DNA of 64,000 nucleotides from assembly GCF_023702635.1 (NCBI RefSeq), contig NZ_CP098455.1, positions 744,001-808,000 of the forward strand. The letters are read 5' to 3'. The notes beneath the pieces were generated by a model, which was not told where the DNA came from, made no database searches, and saw only the letters and a list, made by a program, of their open reading frames with translations. The stretch comes from Spongiibacter taiwanensis (lineage in GTDB: Bacteria > Pseudomonadota > Gammaproteobacteria > Pseudomonadales > Spongiibacteraceae). Shown one piece after another: positions 53,484-62,626 of the stretch (positions are counted from its first letter, which is position 1; every line of letters starts with the position of its first letter). Made by a program: the position numbers and the translations under genes.

Positions 53484-54590
53484 TTAACGCTCGGTCTCGG
53501 CTTCCATTACCGCCACTACTCGACGGTTAGCCTTGCGGCCTTCAGCAGTGCTATTGCTCGCTACCGGACGCTCTTCGCCGTAACCTACCGCGCTCAAACG
53601 ATTTGGCTCAATGCCATACCCTTGGATAAGCGCGTTGCGAACGGCATCCGCACGGCGCTGAGACAACTGCTTGTTGTACGCCGCTGCACCGGTGCTGTCA
53701 GCATGACCTTCGATCACCGCTTTTACGCCGCCATACTTCTTCATGAACGACGCTACTTTTTCAAGCTCGCCACGGTAAGCTGCCGGGATCGCATCAGAAT
53801 CCAGCGCGAAGTTAATCTCCAGCTTGATGCTCTCAGTTTGCTTCAGCACGTATTTACAGCCGAACTGATCCACCTTGCGGCCTGCTGGCGTGTTGGGGCA
53901 CTTGTCGCGGTAGTTAGGTACACCGTCGCCGTCCTTGTCCAACGCGCAACCACGTGCATCAACCGCAACACCGGCTGGCGTTGCAGGACACTGGTCAACC
54001 GAGTCGGGCACACCGTCAGCATCCGAATCAGCAGGTGCAGCCGGCGCAGGGGCCGGGGCTGGAGCAGCCCCACCGAAGGCGTAGCTAAGACCCAGAGACA
54101 CGATACCGTCACCAGTTTCGTTATCAGTGCCGTAGAAGTAACGGGCATCACCGCGCAGTGACCATGCTTCGCTCAGCGCGTAGCGCAAACCACCGCCCAC
54201 GTTCAGCTGGGTATAAACATCGTTAGCCAAACCTTCGTAGTCTGCCTGAGCATGACCAATACCGAAGGCTGAATAAGGCGTCCACTTACTGCCTTCCATT
54301 TTGTAGTAACGCAGTACGTCCAGGTTGATTCCGGCAACTTCGGCATCGCGGGCAGGGTTGCCACGGTAATGATCCGCATCGGCAAAGGTAGCACGCAGCT
54401 CAATACCCCAGCCGGCACCGACTTCTTTCTCAACACCGAAAAGTGCAGTCGCCTCTGGATCCAAATCGCGATCGCCATCAAAAACCTGGTAACCAATCGC
54501 CGGATTCAAATACCACTTGCCTTCATCCGCAGTAGCCAACCCTGGCGCGACTGCGATAGCAACGGCTGCTCCCAATAGGACTTTCTTCAT
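53484..54590 (-). CDS. OmpA/OprF-type outer-membrane protein, paralogue 2
   Basis: A 368-residue paralogue of the adjacent OmpA protein with the same domain order. A signal peptide (MKKVLLGAAVAIAVAPGLATA) is followed by the barrel ([20 protein letters not shown]), two TSP3-type repeats (DSDADGVPDSVDQCPATPAG, DKDGDGVPNYRDKCPNTPAG) and the OmpA domain ([31 protein letters not shown]). Long stretches, such as [19 protein letters not shown] and SLRGDAR, are identical in both copies. GGGGGAG lies five bases before the ATG at 54590. The Ala/Pro linker APAPAPAAPAD is longer than in paralogue 1. Confidence 0.94.
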   Translation of the reverse strand: MKKVLLGAAVAIAVAPGLATADEGKWYLNPAIGYQVFDGDRDLDPEATALFGVEKEVGAGWGIELRATFADADHYRGNPARDAEVAGINLDVLRYYKMEGSKWTPYSAFGIGHAQADYEGLANDVYTQLNVGGGLRYALSEAWSLRGDARYFYGTDNETGDGIVSLGLSYAFGGAAPAPAPAPAAPADSDADGVPDSVDQCPATPAGVAVDARGCALDKDGDGVPNYRDKCPNTPAGRKVDQFGCKYVLKQTESIKLEINFALDSDAIPAAYRGELEKVASFMKKYGGVKAVIEGHADSTGAAAYNKQLSQRRADAVRNALIQGYGIEPNRLSAVGYGEERPVASNSTAEGRKANRRVVAVMEAETER

Positions 54591-54833
54591 AGGACTCCCC
54601 CTTTTGATTTTTACAATTCTTGCGTGAGGCAAAGCGCCATTACGCAGAATGAGCAAGCGGAGAATAGCATGGCGTCAATAACTTGCGCCCGGTTTTTTTC
54701 GTGATTTTGTCTGCCCAGAGGGGAATGAACGGTGGCGTGTTGCCGATGACAAAGCGATGTTCACAGTGCACTTGAGAAATGAAAATCTACTCCGCACCAA
54801 ACGCCGTAATAGAACCTTGGCGCTACCGCCGCA

Positions 54834-55529
54834 CTACCAGCCCATCACCGATTTAACAAAGGGGATGGTCAGCCTGCGCTTCTCGGCCAGGCTGACATCG
54901 TCGAGGCGATCGAGAACTATCAATAAACTGGGGAAGTCACGCTGACATCGCGCCATGATAAAGTCGGCGACCACGTCTGACAGTTCAATGCCGCGACGCT
55001 GCGCACGAAGCTTAAAGGCGTGGTGACGGGCCTCATCGCTCATCGGCGGCACCTGAAACACAGCGAAACTCTGCAGGCGCGAATGCAAATCGGGAAGCTG
55101 CACCGTCAGTTGCTGAATGGATTTACTCGAGGAAGCCAGCAAAACCGCCGAAGTCGACAGGCACCGGTTATAAAGGTTAAACAGCCCGCGCTCCCACTGA
55201 TCGTCCCCCGCCACATGATCGAGGTCGTCGAGGCACACCACATCAAGGGCCTCGAGATTGTCGAGCACGGCCTCTGGTGGGAACGCGGACACCTCCCGCA
55301 TGGGCAAATAGCACGCACGTCGCCCCAGGGCCTCGGCCCGTGCAGCTGTCGCATTAAGCAAGTGACTGCGACCTGACAGCGCGTGCAGAAAGATAAATTT
55401 TTCGCCGTCGCCGTCGGCCTGGTGCCGCAAAGCGTCCACCACCAAGGCGCGCTCGGCGTCACAGTAAAAATTATCGAAGCTGCTTTCCGTGTCCAAACGA
55501 AAAGCAAAGGGAATTTGCTGCTCACTCAT
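54834..55529 (-). CDS. hda: DnaA regulatory inactivator Hda
   Basis: AAA+ protein of 231 residues that, with the sliding clamp, triggers hydrolysis of ATP on DnaA after initiation. The N-terminal QQIPFAFRL fits the clamp-binding motif. NFYCDAERALVVDAL is like DnaA domain III, VVCLDDLDHVAGDDQWERGLFNLYNR is Walker B plus sensor helices, and LHSRLQSFAVFQVPPMSDE carries sensor 2-type residues. The P-loop is HALSGRSHLL, in which the first glycine of GxxxxGRS is replaced. It lies six bases after perM in the DUF2066-perM-hda order typical of pseudomonads. Confidence 0.92.
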   Translation of the reverse strand: MSEQQIPFAFRLDTESSFDNFYCDAERALVVDALRHQADGDGEKFIFLHALSGRSHLLNATAARAEALGRRACYLPMREVSAFPPEAVLDNLEALDVVCLDDLDHVAGDDQWERGLFNLYNRCLSTSAVLLASSSKSIQQLTVQLPDLHSRLQSFAVFQVPPMSDEARHHAFKLRAQRRGIELSDVVADFIMARCQRDFPSLLIVLDRLDDVSLAEKRRLTIPFVKSVMGW

Positions 55530-55535
55530 GTCGCG

Positions 55536-56642
55536 CTATTCGTTGCTCTCTGGCGCAGCCAAACCCGCGTTGCCATCATCACTGCTGGTGCCGCCATACA
55601 AATCACTGCGACGATAAAATTCATGCAAATGAGAAATCATCACCTTGATTACCGCCGCTGCAGGCAGCGCCAGCAGTACCCCGAGAAAGCCGAATAACTG
55701 ACCGCCAGCCATGATTGCGAAGATGACCAGAACCGGATGCAGCCCGATCTTGTCGCCGACCAGGGTCGGAGTAAGGTAAAGGCTCTCAAGCAACTGCCCC
55801 ACACCAAAAACTGCCGCAACCCCCAGCAGTGGCAACCAGCCATCAAACTGAAAAAATGCCGCCAGGCCGGCGGCAGATATGCCGAAAATAAAGCCCAAAT
55901 AAGGCACGATGCTCGCAAGCCCCGCTGCCAACCCCAGCACCAACGCCAACTCCAGGCCAACCAGCCACAACCCGATCGAGTAGACCACACCAAGGCAACT
56001 CATCACCATGAGCTGGCCCAAGGCGAAAGCGCCAAGAATGTCATCGCACTCCTCAACAATCGTCACGGTCCGTGCCTCAATACGCCGGGGCAGCAAACCG
56101 CGCAAGCGAGCCATCATCACGTCCCAATCGCGCAGGAGATAAAAAGTAACGACCGGCACCAGGGTGATGTTGGCCAGCCAAGCCAGCATGGCCATGCCCG
56201 AACTGGACACCTTCTGCCAAACCATCATCAGCAGCCCGCCCGCAGTACCCCAGTTTTCACTGAGGACCTTTTTCGCGGAATCCACGGTGCTTTCCTGGGC
56301 GGGCAAACCAAGGTAGCGGCGCGCTTCTGGCAGCCCCGTTTCCAACAGCCAGACAAACAGCTCCCGCAAACGCGCACTCAGCAATTGCAACTGCTCAAAG
56401 AGCAGCGGCAAGGTCATCAGGACCAAGCCCAAACCCACCAAGGTGAAAATACAAAACACCAGGGTAACCGCCGCACCCCGGCCCATTCCCCGCGCCTCCA
56501 GTCGGTCAGCAAGGGGGTCGCCCATATAGGCCAGCACCGCGCTTAGTACAAAGGGCATTAGCACCGGCGCCAACAAGTGCAACAGCAGCGCTAGGGCAAG
56601 CGCAGCGATCAACCACCACCAGGGCGACGCGGCGCGCACCAT
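55536..56642 (-). CDS. perM: AI-2E/PerM family membrane protein
   Basis: A 368-residue inner-membrane protein of the PerM/AI-2 exporter family with about eight hydrophobic helices: an N-terminal pair (WWWLIAALALALLLHLLAP and FVLSAVLAYMGDPLADRL), a central soluble stretch, and the late LVPVVTFYLLRDWDVMMARL and GLASIVPYLGFIFG motifs of the family. The transported substrate is not established. The start is the ATG at 56642, one base overlapping the upstream stop (TGATG); a GTG at 56645 is the alternative. It lies between the DUF2066 gene and hda. Confidence 0.9.
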   Translation of the reverse strand: MVRAASPWWWLIAALALALLLHLLAPVLMPFVLSAVLAYMGDPLADRLEARGMGRGAAVTLVFCIFTLVGLGLVLMTLPLLFEQLQLLSARLRELFVWLLETGLPEARRYLGLPAQESTVDSAKKVLSENWGTAGGLLMMVWQKVSSSGMAMLAWLANITLVPVVTFYLLRDWDVMMARLRGLLPRRIEARTVTIVEECDDILGAFALGQLMVMSCLGVVYSIGLWLVGLELALVLGLAAGLASIVPYLGFIFGISAAGLAAFFQFDGWLPLLGVAAVFGVGQLLESLYLTPTLVGDKIGLHPVLVIFAIMAGGQLFGFLGVLLALPAAAVIKVMISHLHEFYRRSDLYGGTSSDDGNAGLAAPESNE

Positions 56643-57757
56643 CACTTGTCCTGCCAGCGATAGTAATTGCGGATGGGCAGCGCCGCGGCTTCTGCCTGCA
56701 ATGCAGGCCGGGTAGCCAGGTTTTTCAACTGTCCATCAAGGGCCAAAAACCGCTCGACCATTTCCATATTCCCCTTGAGCAGCAACTCAATGACCAGCGC
56801 GTTATCCGACACCCAGACCGGGTTGGCATGCTCCACCACCGCCAAGTTCTCCAGATAGGTCACCAGACCCGCATAAGCATGAAAATCACGAATGTCATCG
56901 ATGTAGACCAGCGTGCTTTCGCTATCGCCCCCCGCCACCACGCCAAAACTCCGCGCCTGGGTGTCAGCGAGACTATCGATTATTGGCGTCAGCATGTCTT
57001 CGGCCGTTGCGCCGTCAGAGTCAAGCCGGGTTTCGTCGTCCCGCTGCACCAGCGTCCAACTTGCTACCCAGCGACCGCTGGAAAACTCCGAGGCCCGCCC
57101 CACCAGAATGTAGGGCGCATCGTACCGTGCAGACGCCGCTCTTACCGCAGCCAACTGCATTTGCCAGACATCATCGACATCCAGGTTGGCGGCATCGGTG
57201 ATGTCCATCAGCGGGAATTGCAACGCAACACCCCGCCGATCCGCCTGCTTGAGCAGCTCATCATAAAGTGCGCCGGGACTGTCCCCACTGACAAATTCAC
57301 GGCCATTGATGGTGTCTTCCACCAACCACACCAAAACCGATGGCCGGTTGTTGGACCAAACGGGATAGCCCGCCGATTGCAGCAAGGCATTCACCTGACG
57401 CGGCGAAAAGCTCAACTCCAACTGCAGTTCAGCCTCGCCATCGGCATTGTCCTTATTAAGGTAGCGGTACTGGGTCAGCAACGGCTCAGCATTAGACAGT
57501 GCCTGATCGATCTGAGGATTGCCGCGAACCTGACGCTGGCCAGAGACCTTGATCAACACCCGCTCCAACGCTTCACCCGCACCCCGGCGCAATGACTGGG
57601 CGGACTGCTCTTCAACGGTCAGGCGCTCGTCATAAAGGTTACGCAATACCGCGGCATCAACGGCACCGCTGCTCAACCAGGCCGTCCAAAACAGCGCCAG
57701 CCAGTGAATCCATCGCCTGCTCAAAGTCTCGCTCCCACACTTTCCAAGGGCCCGCAT
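56642..57757 (-). CDS. DUF2066 domain protein
   Basis: A 371-residue protein with a likely signal peptide (RRWIHWLALFWTAWLSSGAVDA, residues 14-35). The DUF2066 domain has LYDERLTVEEQSAQSLRRGA, ALERVLIKVSGQRQVRGN and LQLELSFSPRQVNALLQSAG. The C-terminal third (YIDDIRDFHAYAGLVTYL, ALVIELLLKGNMEMVERFL) is typical of the gammaproteobacterial family placed next to perM and hda. Function is unknown; a periplasmic or envelope location is inferred. The frame opens at 57832 but the ATG at 57757 fits the signal peptide. It is divergent from purM. Confidence 0.85.
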   Translation of the reverse strand: MRALGKCGSETLSRRWIHWLALFWTAWLSSGAVDAAVLRNLYDERLTVEEQSAQSLRRGAGEALERVLIKVSGQRQVRGNPQIDQALSNAEPLLTQYRYLNKDNADGEAELQLELSFSPRQVNALLQSAGYPVWSNNRPSVLVWLVEDTINGREFVSGDSPGALYDELLKQADRRGVALQFPLMDITDAANLDVDDVWQMQLAAVRAASARYDAPYILVGRASEFSSGRWVASWTLVQRDDETRLDSDGATAEDMLTPIIDSLADTQARSFGVVAGGDSESTLVYIDDIRDFHAYAGLVTYLENLAVVEHANPVWVSDNALVIELLLKGNMEMVERFLALDGQLKNLATRPALQAEAAALPIRNYYRWQDK

Positions 57758-57873
57758 TGTAGCAAGCCTGTTGGCACCTCGCCGCCGATCGCGGAAATAA
57801 GTCACCATATTGCTGCTGAATTCCCCAGCCAATCAAGCTAAAATATTGCCCTCAACAAGGACAGCCAAAAACT

Positions 57874-58923
57874 ATGACAGACAGCAGTAAACCCCGCCTG
57901 AGTTACAAAGATGCCGGTGTCGATATCGATGCGGGCGAGGCCTTGGTCGATCGCATTAAAGATGTTGCCAAACGGACCCGTCGGCCTGAAGTGATGTCTG
58001 GCCTGGGTGGCTTCGGCGCCCTCTGCCAACTGCCCACTGGCTACAAAGAACCGGTACTGGTGTCTGGTACTGACGGCGTGGGCACCAAGCTGAAACTGGC
58101 AATCGAAACCGGCCTCCACGACACTATCGGCATCGACCTGGTTGCCATGTGTGTCAACGACTTGCTCGTCACTGGCGCGGAGCCGCTGTTCTTTCTGGAT
58201 TACTACGCCACCGGCTCGCTGAATGTCGACATCGCGGCCCGGGTCGTTACCGGCATTGGCGCTGGCTGCGAGCAGGCTGGCTGCGCCCTGGTGGGCGGCG
58301 AGACGGCAGAAATGCCCGGCATGTATGAAGGCGAAGATTACGATCTGGCCGGATTCTGCGTCGGGGTGGTGGAAAAGTCCGAAATCATCGATGGCAATTC
58401 CGTGCGCATCGGCGACAAGCTGATCGGCATTGGCTCCTCCGGCCCCCACTCCAATGGTTACTCCCTGATTCGCAAGGTCATCGACCATTGTGGCGCCAGC
58501 CTCAGTGAGCCCTTCGGTGACAGCACCCTGGGCGAAACCCTGCTGGCCCCGACCCGGATTTACGTCAAACAGATTCTCCGGCTGATCAAGCAATACCAGA
58601 TCAACGCCCTGGCCCATATCACTGGTGGTGGCCTGATCGAAAACATTCCCCGCGTGTTGCCCCGCAATACCAAAGCCGTTATCGACGTGACCAGCTGGCA
58701 GCGCCCGGCGATTTTCGATTGGCTCCAACAACAGGGCAACATTGAAGATATCGAGATGTTCCGCACCTTTAACTGCGGCATCGGGATGGTTGTCGCCGTG
58801 CCCGAGAGCGAGGCTTCCGACATTGTCGACATGCTGCGCCAGCAGGGCGAAGAGGCCGTGGTGATCGGCCATATCGCCAGCGCTACCGACGAGGACAGCA
58901 AAGTCCAACTAGAAGGCCTGTAA
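57874..58923 (+). CDS. purM: Phosphoribosylformylglycinamidine cyclo-ligase
   Basis: AIR synthetase, the fifth purine step, 349 residues. The start [20 protein letters not shown] is typical. [16 protein letters not shown] is the ATP-binding signature, and [53 protein letters not shown] and [16 protein letters not shown] are diagnostic. AAGGA lies 13 bases before the ATG; TAAAAT at 57839-57844 could be a -10 element. No clear PurR box was seen. purN follows after four bases. Confidence 0.97.
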   Translation: MTDSSKPRLSYKDAGVDIDAGEALVDRIKDVAKRTRRPEVMSGLGGFGALCQLPTGYKEPVLVSGTDGVGTKLKLAIETGLHDTIGIDLVAMCVNDLLVTGAEPLFFLDYYATGSLNVDIAARVVTGIGAGCEQAGCALVGGETAEMPGMYEGEDYDLAGFCVGVVEKSEIIDGNSVRIGDKLIGIGSSGPHSNGYSLIRKVIDHCGASLSEPFGDSTLGETLLAPTRIYVKQILRLIKQYQINALAHITGGGLIENIPRVLPRNTKAVIDVTSWQRPAIFDWLQQQGNIEDIEMFRTFNCGIGMVVAVPESEASDIVDMLRQQGEEAVVIGHIASATDEDSKVQLEGL

Positions 58924-58927
58924 ACCC

Positions 58928-59578
58928 ATGGGCTGTAACATTGTCGTGCTGATTTCGGGCAGCGGCTCGAATTTGCAGGCATTTATTGACGGCGCCGCCT
59001 CCGGCGCTTTGCCGGAGTGCACCATCCGCGCCGTCATCAGCAATAAAGCCGACGCCTACGGACTCGAGCGGGCCCGACAAGCGGGCATCGCCACCGACTG
59101 CATCGATCACCGCGATTTCACCAATCGGGAAGACTTCGACACCGCCCTAGCCCAACGCATCGATCAATTCGGTGCCGACCTCATTATCCTCGCGGGCTTC
59201 ATGCGCATACTGACCCCCGGCTTTGTCCGCCATTTTCGCGGCCGCTTACTCAACATTCACCCTTCCCTGCTTCCCAAATACCCGGGCTTGCACACGCACC
59301 AGCGCGCACTGGATGCAGGCGACAAGGAGGCCGGCGCGACCGTGCACTTTGTCACCGAGGAACTCGATGGCGGCCCGCCCATTGTTCAGGCAAAAATACC
59401 AATAATCCCCGGCGATAGTGCCGAAACCCTAGCCCAACGGGTACTGTCCGAGGAACATACAATCTATCCTCTGGCAGCCCGCTGGTTTGCCGAAGGAAGG
59501 TTGCGACTGGACGGAAAAAAGGCGGTGTTAGATGAGCAAGTACTTCCCGAAAGCGGCCTGGCCTACAACCAAGCGTAA
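58928..59578 (+). CDS. purN: Phosphoribosylglycinamide formyltransferase
   Basis: GAR transformylase using 10-formyl-THF, 216 residues. The N-terminal VLISGSGSNLQAFIDGA binds the ribose-phosphate. The catalytic triad is in LLNIHPSLLPKYPGLHTHQR (Asn, His) and a later Asp in the QAKIPIIPGDSAETLAQRV region, and ATVHFVTEELDGGPPI is conserved. It is paired with purM. The next gene starts inside its 3' end, overlapping by 47 bases. Confidence 0.96.
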   Translation: MGCNIVVLISGSGSNLQAFIDGAASGALPECTIRAVISNKADAYGLERARQAGIATDCIDHRDFTNREDFDTALAQRIDQFGADLIILAGFMRILTPGFVRHFRGRLLNIHPSLLPKYPGLHTHQRALDAGDKEAGATVHFVTEELDGGPPIVQAKIPIIPGDSAETLAQRVLSEEHTIYPLAARWFAEGRLRLDGKKAVLDEQVLPESGLAYNQA

Positions 59579-60650
59579 TCACTGCCGCTTATCAACCTTG
59601 CTGTGCGCTATTCTGCTGGTGTCGCTGCTCGGCGCCTGCGATGAGACAGAGCCCTCTGGCGACACCCAACAACCTAATATCGCAGCAGCGCCGCCCGCAG
59701 ATACCCCTGCCACCCAGCCAGCAACACAGCGCACAACCGTCGATCCAGCTGCCAGCGAGGAAGCGGAAAAGGCGCCACCAAGTAAAGAAAGCTTCAAGGA
59801 AGCTGAGATCAGAAAAGCCGTGGCGGCCGAAAAACCTCAGCACGACAAACCTCGGGAGGAAGCGCCTGCGCCCGCTGCGCAGCCGAGCCAGCGAAATGAA
59901 ACAGCCCCAGCAACTGCTTCCAGCGCTGCGCCTGCCAGGTCAGAAGCGGCACCAGCGAGCACAAAATCATCCTCTACGGTGACGAGCTCAGCGCCCGTCC
60001 CGTTACAGCCCTACAACGCCGTGTACCGCATCACCCAAGGCGGCATGAGCGCGGAAGCCAACCGGCGCCTTAGCAAAGCGGGCGATTATTGGCGGCTGAC
60101 CCAGCAAGCAAGCAAATGGTTTATCACCATCGCCGAGGAAAGCCTGGTCGAAGTGACCGAAGAGGGAGAGATTCGCCCCCTGCGCTATCGCTACGATAAC
60201 AGCATCAGCAGCAAGAAAAACCAGCGTATTGAGTTTGATTGGCAAGCCAGGCGTGCGACTGACAACGAATATCGCAAACCCTATTCGCTGCCGATAGAAG
60301 ACGACTATTCGGATCAGCTCAGTGCCCAGTTACAACTGCGTCAGCGACTGCTCAGCGGCCGCGCTCCGGCCCGATGGCAGCAGACCATCGTCAAAAACGG
60401 CAAGGTAAAAACCTACCGCATTGAGCTGCTGGGAGAAGAGGTATTGTCCACGGAACTAGGCAAGGTCAACACCGTGAAATTGCGCCGGACCCGCAAAGGC
60501 AGCTCGGCGGAAACCCTGGTGTGGCTCGCCAAGGACTGGAACTACTTGATCGCCAAGCTCGAACAACTTGAGGACGACGACAGTTTGTCGCTAGAACTGA
60601 TCAGCGGCAGTCTCGACGGCCAAGCCCTCAAGCGCCTGACCGAGCGCTAG
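59532..60650 (+). CDS. DUF3108 lipoprotein with low-complexity linker
   Basis: 372 residues. A basic N-terminus and hydrophobic segment lead to the lipobox LLGAC with Cys36, so it is probably lipidated. Residues about 40-155 are a low-complexity Ala/Pro/Glu/Ser linker. Residues about 156-370 are the DUF3108 domain (YNAVYRITQGGMSAEANRRL, IRPLRYRYDNSISSKKNQRI, EFDWQARRATD). Orthologues without the long linker commonly follow purN. AAGGCGG precedes the ATG at 59532, which lies inside purN. Function is unknown; the domain resembles LolA/LppX-like envelope proteins in general shape only. Confidence 0.83.
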   Translation: MSKYFPKAAWPTTKRNHCRLSTLLCAILLVSLLGACDETEPSGDTQQPNIAAAPPADTPATQPATQRTTVDPAASEEAEKAPPSKESFKEAEIRKAVAAEKPQHDKPREEAPAPAAQPSQRNETAPATASSAAPARSEAAPASTKSSSTVTSSAPVPLQPYNAVYRITQGGMSAEANRRLSKAGDYWRLTQQASKWFITIAEESLVEVTEEGEIRPLRYRYDNSISSKKNQRIEFDWQARRATDNEYRKPYSLPIEDDYSDQLSAQLQLRQRLLSGRAPARWQQTIVKNGKVKTYRIELLGEEVLSTELGKVNTVKLRRTRKGSSAETLVWLAKDWNYLIAKLEQLEDDDSLSLELISGSLDGQALKRLTER

Positions 60651-60698
60651 GGCTGGGCCCCTTGCGCCTGCCCTAAACTGATTCGAGGTCAGCGAGCC

Positions 60699-60718
60699 GC
60701 GCTCACCCTACTGAGCGC
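60699..60718. terminator. Hairpin between convergent DUF3108 gene and dcd
   Basis: GCGCTCA (60699-60705) and TGAGCGC (60712-60718) form a perfect seven-base stem with a six-base loop in the 86-base gap between two convergent genes. There is no U-run, so terminator function is a guess from position. Confidence 0.4.
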
Positions 60719-60736
60719 ACCACTCGCGCCGGACCC

Positions 60737-61303
60737 TCAGGTCTTGGGTAGGGTCACCCCGGTTTGCCCCTGATACTTGCCGCCACGGTCCTTGTAGCTC
60801 ACGTCGCATATTTCATCGGACTCAAAGAACAGCATCTGAGCCACGCCTTCATTGGCGTATATCTTCGCCGGCAAGGTTGTGGTGTTGGAAAATTCCAGGG
60901 TCACATGCCCTTCCCACTCGGGCTCCAGCGGTGTGACATTCACAATAATGCCGCAGCGAGCGTAGGTCGACTTACCCAGGCAAATGGTCAACACACTGCG
61001 CGGAATCCGAAAGTATTCCACCGTTCGCGCCAGCGCAAAGGAGTTAGGCGGAATAATACAGTAATCACCGGTGATACTGACAAAGCTCTTGTCATCAAAG
61101 GCTTTGGGATCAACCGTGGCCGAGTAGGTGTTGGTAAATACCCGAAATTCATTGGCACAGCGCACATCGTAGCCATAGCTCGAGGTGCCGTAGGAGATGA
61201 TTTTCCCACCATTATTTTCGCGAACCTGGCCGGGCTCAAAGGGCTCGATCATGCCCTCGTTTTCCGCCATTCGGCGAATCCACTTGTCTGACTTAATGCT
61301 CAT
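60737..61303 (-). CDS. dcd: dCTP deaminase
   Basis: Deaminates dCTP to dUTP for dTMP synthesis. A 188-residue trimeric dUTPase-fold enzyme, the usual pseudomonad length. The substrate and catalytic motif is [24 protein letters not shown], whose glutamate region performs the deamination; only part is quoted here as family evidence. [18 protein letters not shown] and the C-terminal [12 protein letters not shown], which closes over the triphosphate, are also diagnostic. It lies downstream of apbC on the same strand after 29 bases, as in Pseudomonas. Confidence 0.96.
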   Translation of the reverse strand: MSIKSDKWIRRMAENEGMIEPFEPGQVRENNGGKIISYGTSSYGYDVRCANEFRVFTNTYSATVDPKAFDDKSFVSITGDYCIIPPNSFALARTVEYFRIPRSVLTICLGKSTYARCGIIVNVTPLEPEWEGHVTLEFSNTTTLPAKIYANEGVAQMLFFESDEICDVSYKDRGGKYQGQTGVTLPKT

Positions 61304-61332
61304 CGCTGGTCCTCAAAAATTCCGCAGAATCG

Positions 61333-62433
61333 TTAGTCATCACTGATTTTTATGTTGGGAAACGCCGGGCCAGCACTGCGCTGACGCTCGGCCAGGGCCG
61401 CCGCCATCGCCACTGCGGCACGCCGATAGCAGGCAGCGGCCTCACCGCCCGGGTCGGATACCATAATCGGTTGACCAGCATCACCCTGCTGGCGAATTTG
61501 CAGCGACAAAGGTAGCGAGCCGAGCACGGTGACACCGTAATCGGCGGCCAGAGTCTGGCCACCACCCTCACCAAAAATATGTTCGTGATGGCCACACTGA
61601 CTGCAGACATGCACCGCCATATTCTCAATCACCCCCAGCACCGGCACCGACACTTTCTGAAACATCTCCACCCCCTTGCGGGCGTCGAGCAGGGCAATAT
61701 CCTGGGGCGTGGTGACCACCACCGATCCCGACACAGGTACTTTCTGGGAGAGGGTCAAATGGATATCCCCGGTGCCCGGCGGCAGGTCAATGATCAGATA
61801 GTCCAGGTCCTGCCAGTAAGTCTGGTACAGCAATTGTTGCAAGGCGCCGGTTGCCATCGGGCCACGCCAGACCATCGGCGTTTTCTCAGTTACCAAATAG
61901 CCCATCGACATCGACTGAATCCCATGGGCTTCAATCGGCAGCAGGTAGTGCGTGCCGTATTGCTTTGGTCGCACCCCTTCGGCGACACCCAGCAGCATCT
62001 GCTGACTGGGGCCGTATATATCGGCGTCCAGTAAGCCTACCCGAGCACCCTCTGCGGCCAATGCCAGGGCCAGATTAACGGAGGTCGTCGATTTACCGAC
62101 TCCGCCCTTGCCCGAGGCAACGGCAATAATGTTGCGCACATTTTCCATGTTCTGCAGGTTTTGCTGGGGAGCAAAGGCCGCTACCTGCCAGCTGACCTGA
62201 ACCGATGCACCCGTCACACCCGGCAGCGCCCTCAACGCCTCGCTCAGGGCGTGTTGATAGTCCTGCTGCAGATTTTTGGCGGGAAACCCCAATACCACCG
62301 ACACCGCAACTTGACCATCTTCTGCGCACACCACCTGGGCGATTTCGGCGACCCGGCCCAGGGGCTGGGAAACACCCGGCAAGGGCAGGGCCTCCAGACA
62401 TTGACGGACCGCGATTTCCAGCTCAGCAGACAT
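61333..62433 (-). CDS. apbC: Iron-sulfur cluster carrier ATPase ApbC/Mrp
   Basis: A 366-residue MRP/NBP35-family scaffold that binds and delivers [4Fe-4S] clusters. An N-terminal DUF59/MIP18-like domain (residues 1-90) precedes the deviant Walker A VASGKGGVGKSTTSVNLALA and DADIYGPSQQMLLG. The bridging cluster cysteines are in HVCSQCGHHEHIFGEGGG. The start at 62433 is chosen because GGAG lies five bases upstream; the frame extends to 62490. It is divergent from metG, an arrangement conserved in pseudomonads and enterics. Confidence 0.95.
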   Translation of the reverse strand: MSAELEIAVRQCLEALPLPGVSQPLGRVAEIAQVVCAEDGQVAVSVVLGFPAKNLQQDYQHALSEALRALPGVTGASVQVSWQVAAFAPQQNLQNMENVRNIIAVASGKGGVGKSTTSVNLALALAAEGARVGLLDADIYGPSQQMLLGVAEGVRPKQYGTHYLLPIEAHGIQSMSMGYLVTEKTPMVWRGPMATGALQQLLYQTYWQDLDYLIIDLPPGTGDIHLTLSQKVPVSGSVVVTTPQDIALLDARKGVEMFQKVSVPVLGVIENMAVHVCSQCGHHEHIFGEGGGQTLAADYGVTVLGSLPLSLQIRQQGDAGQPIMVSDPGGEAAACYRRAAVAMAAALAERQRSAGPAFPNIKISDD

Positions 62434-62626
62434 GGAGACTCCAATGGCAAACAAACCCGCGAGTATACGCGCCGATGCCGGGGCAAACAACGCGCAGACA
62501 GGTGCAGGCCGCGGGCAAAAACGCTATAGTAGCGCGCCTCGAAAGTGGCGCAGCGCCTCGCTTGGCGGCACCCACGATATTGAATACTCGGCCCCTGATT
62601 GATGGCCAAATCGCACAAGGAATCCC

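Noticed and set aside
57838-58908. A 356-codon open frame antisense to purM
   Set aside because: Mirror frame of a confidently identified gene; the composition follows the codon bias of purM and no family motifs are present.
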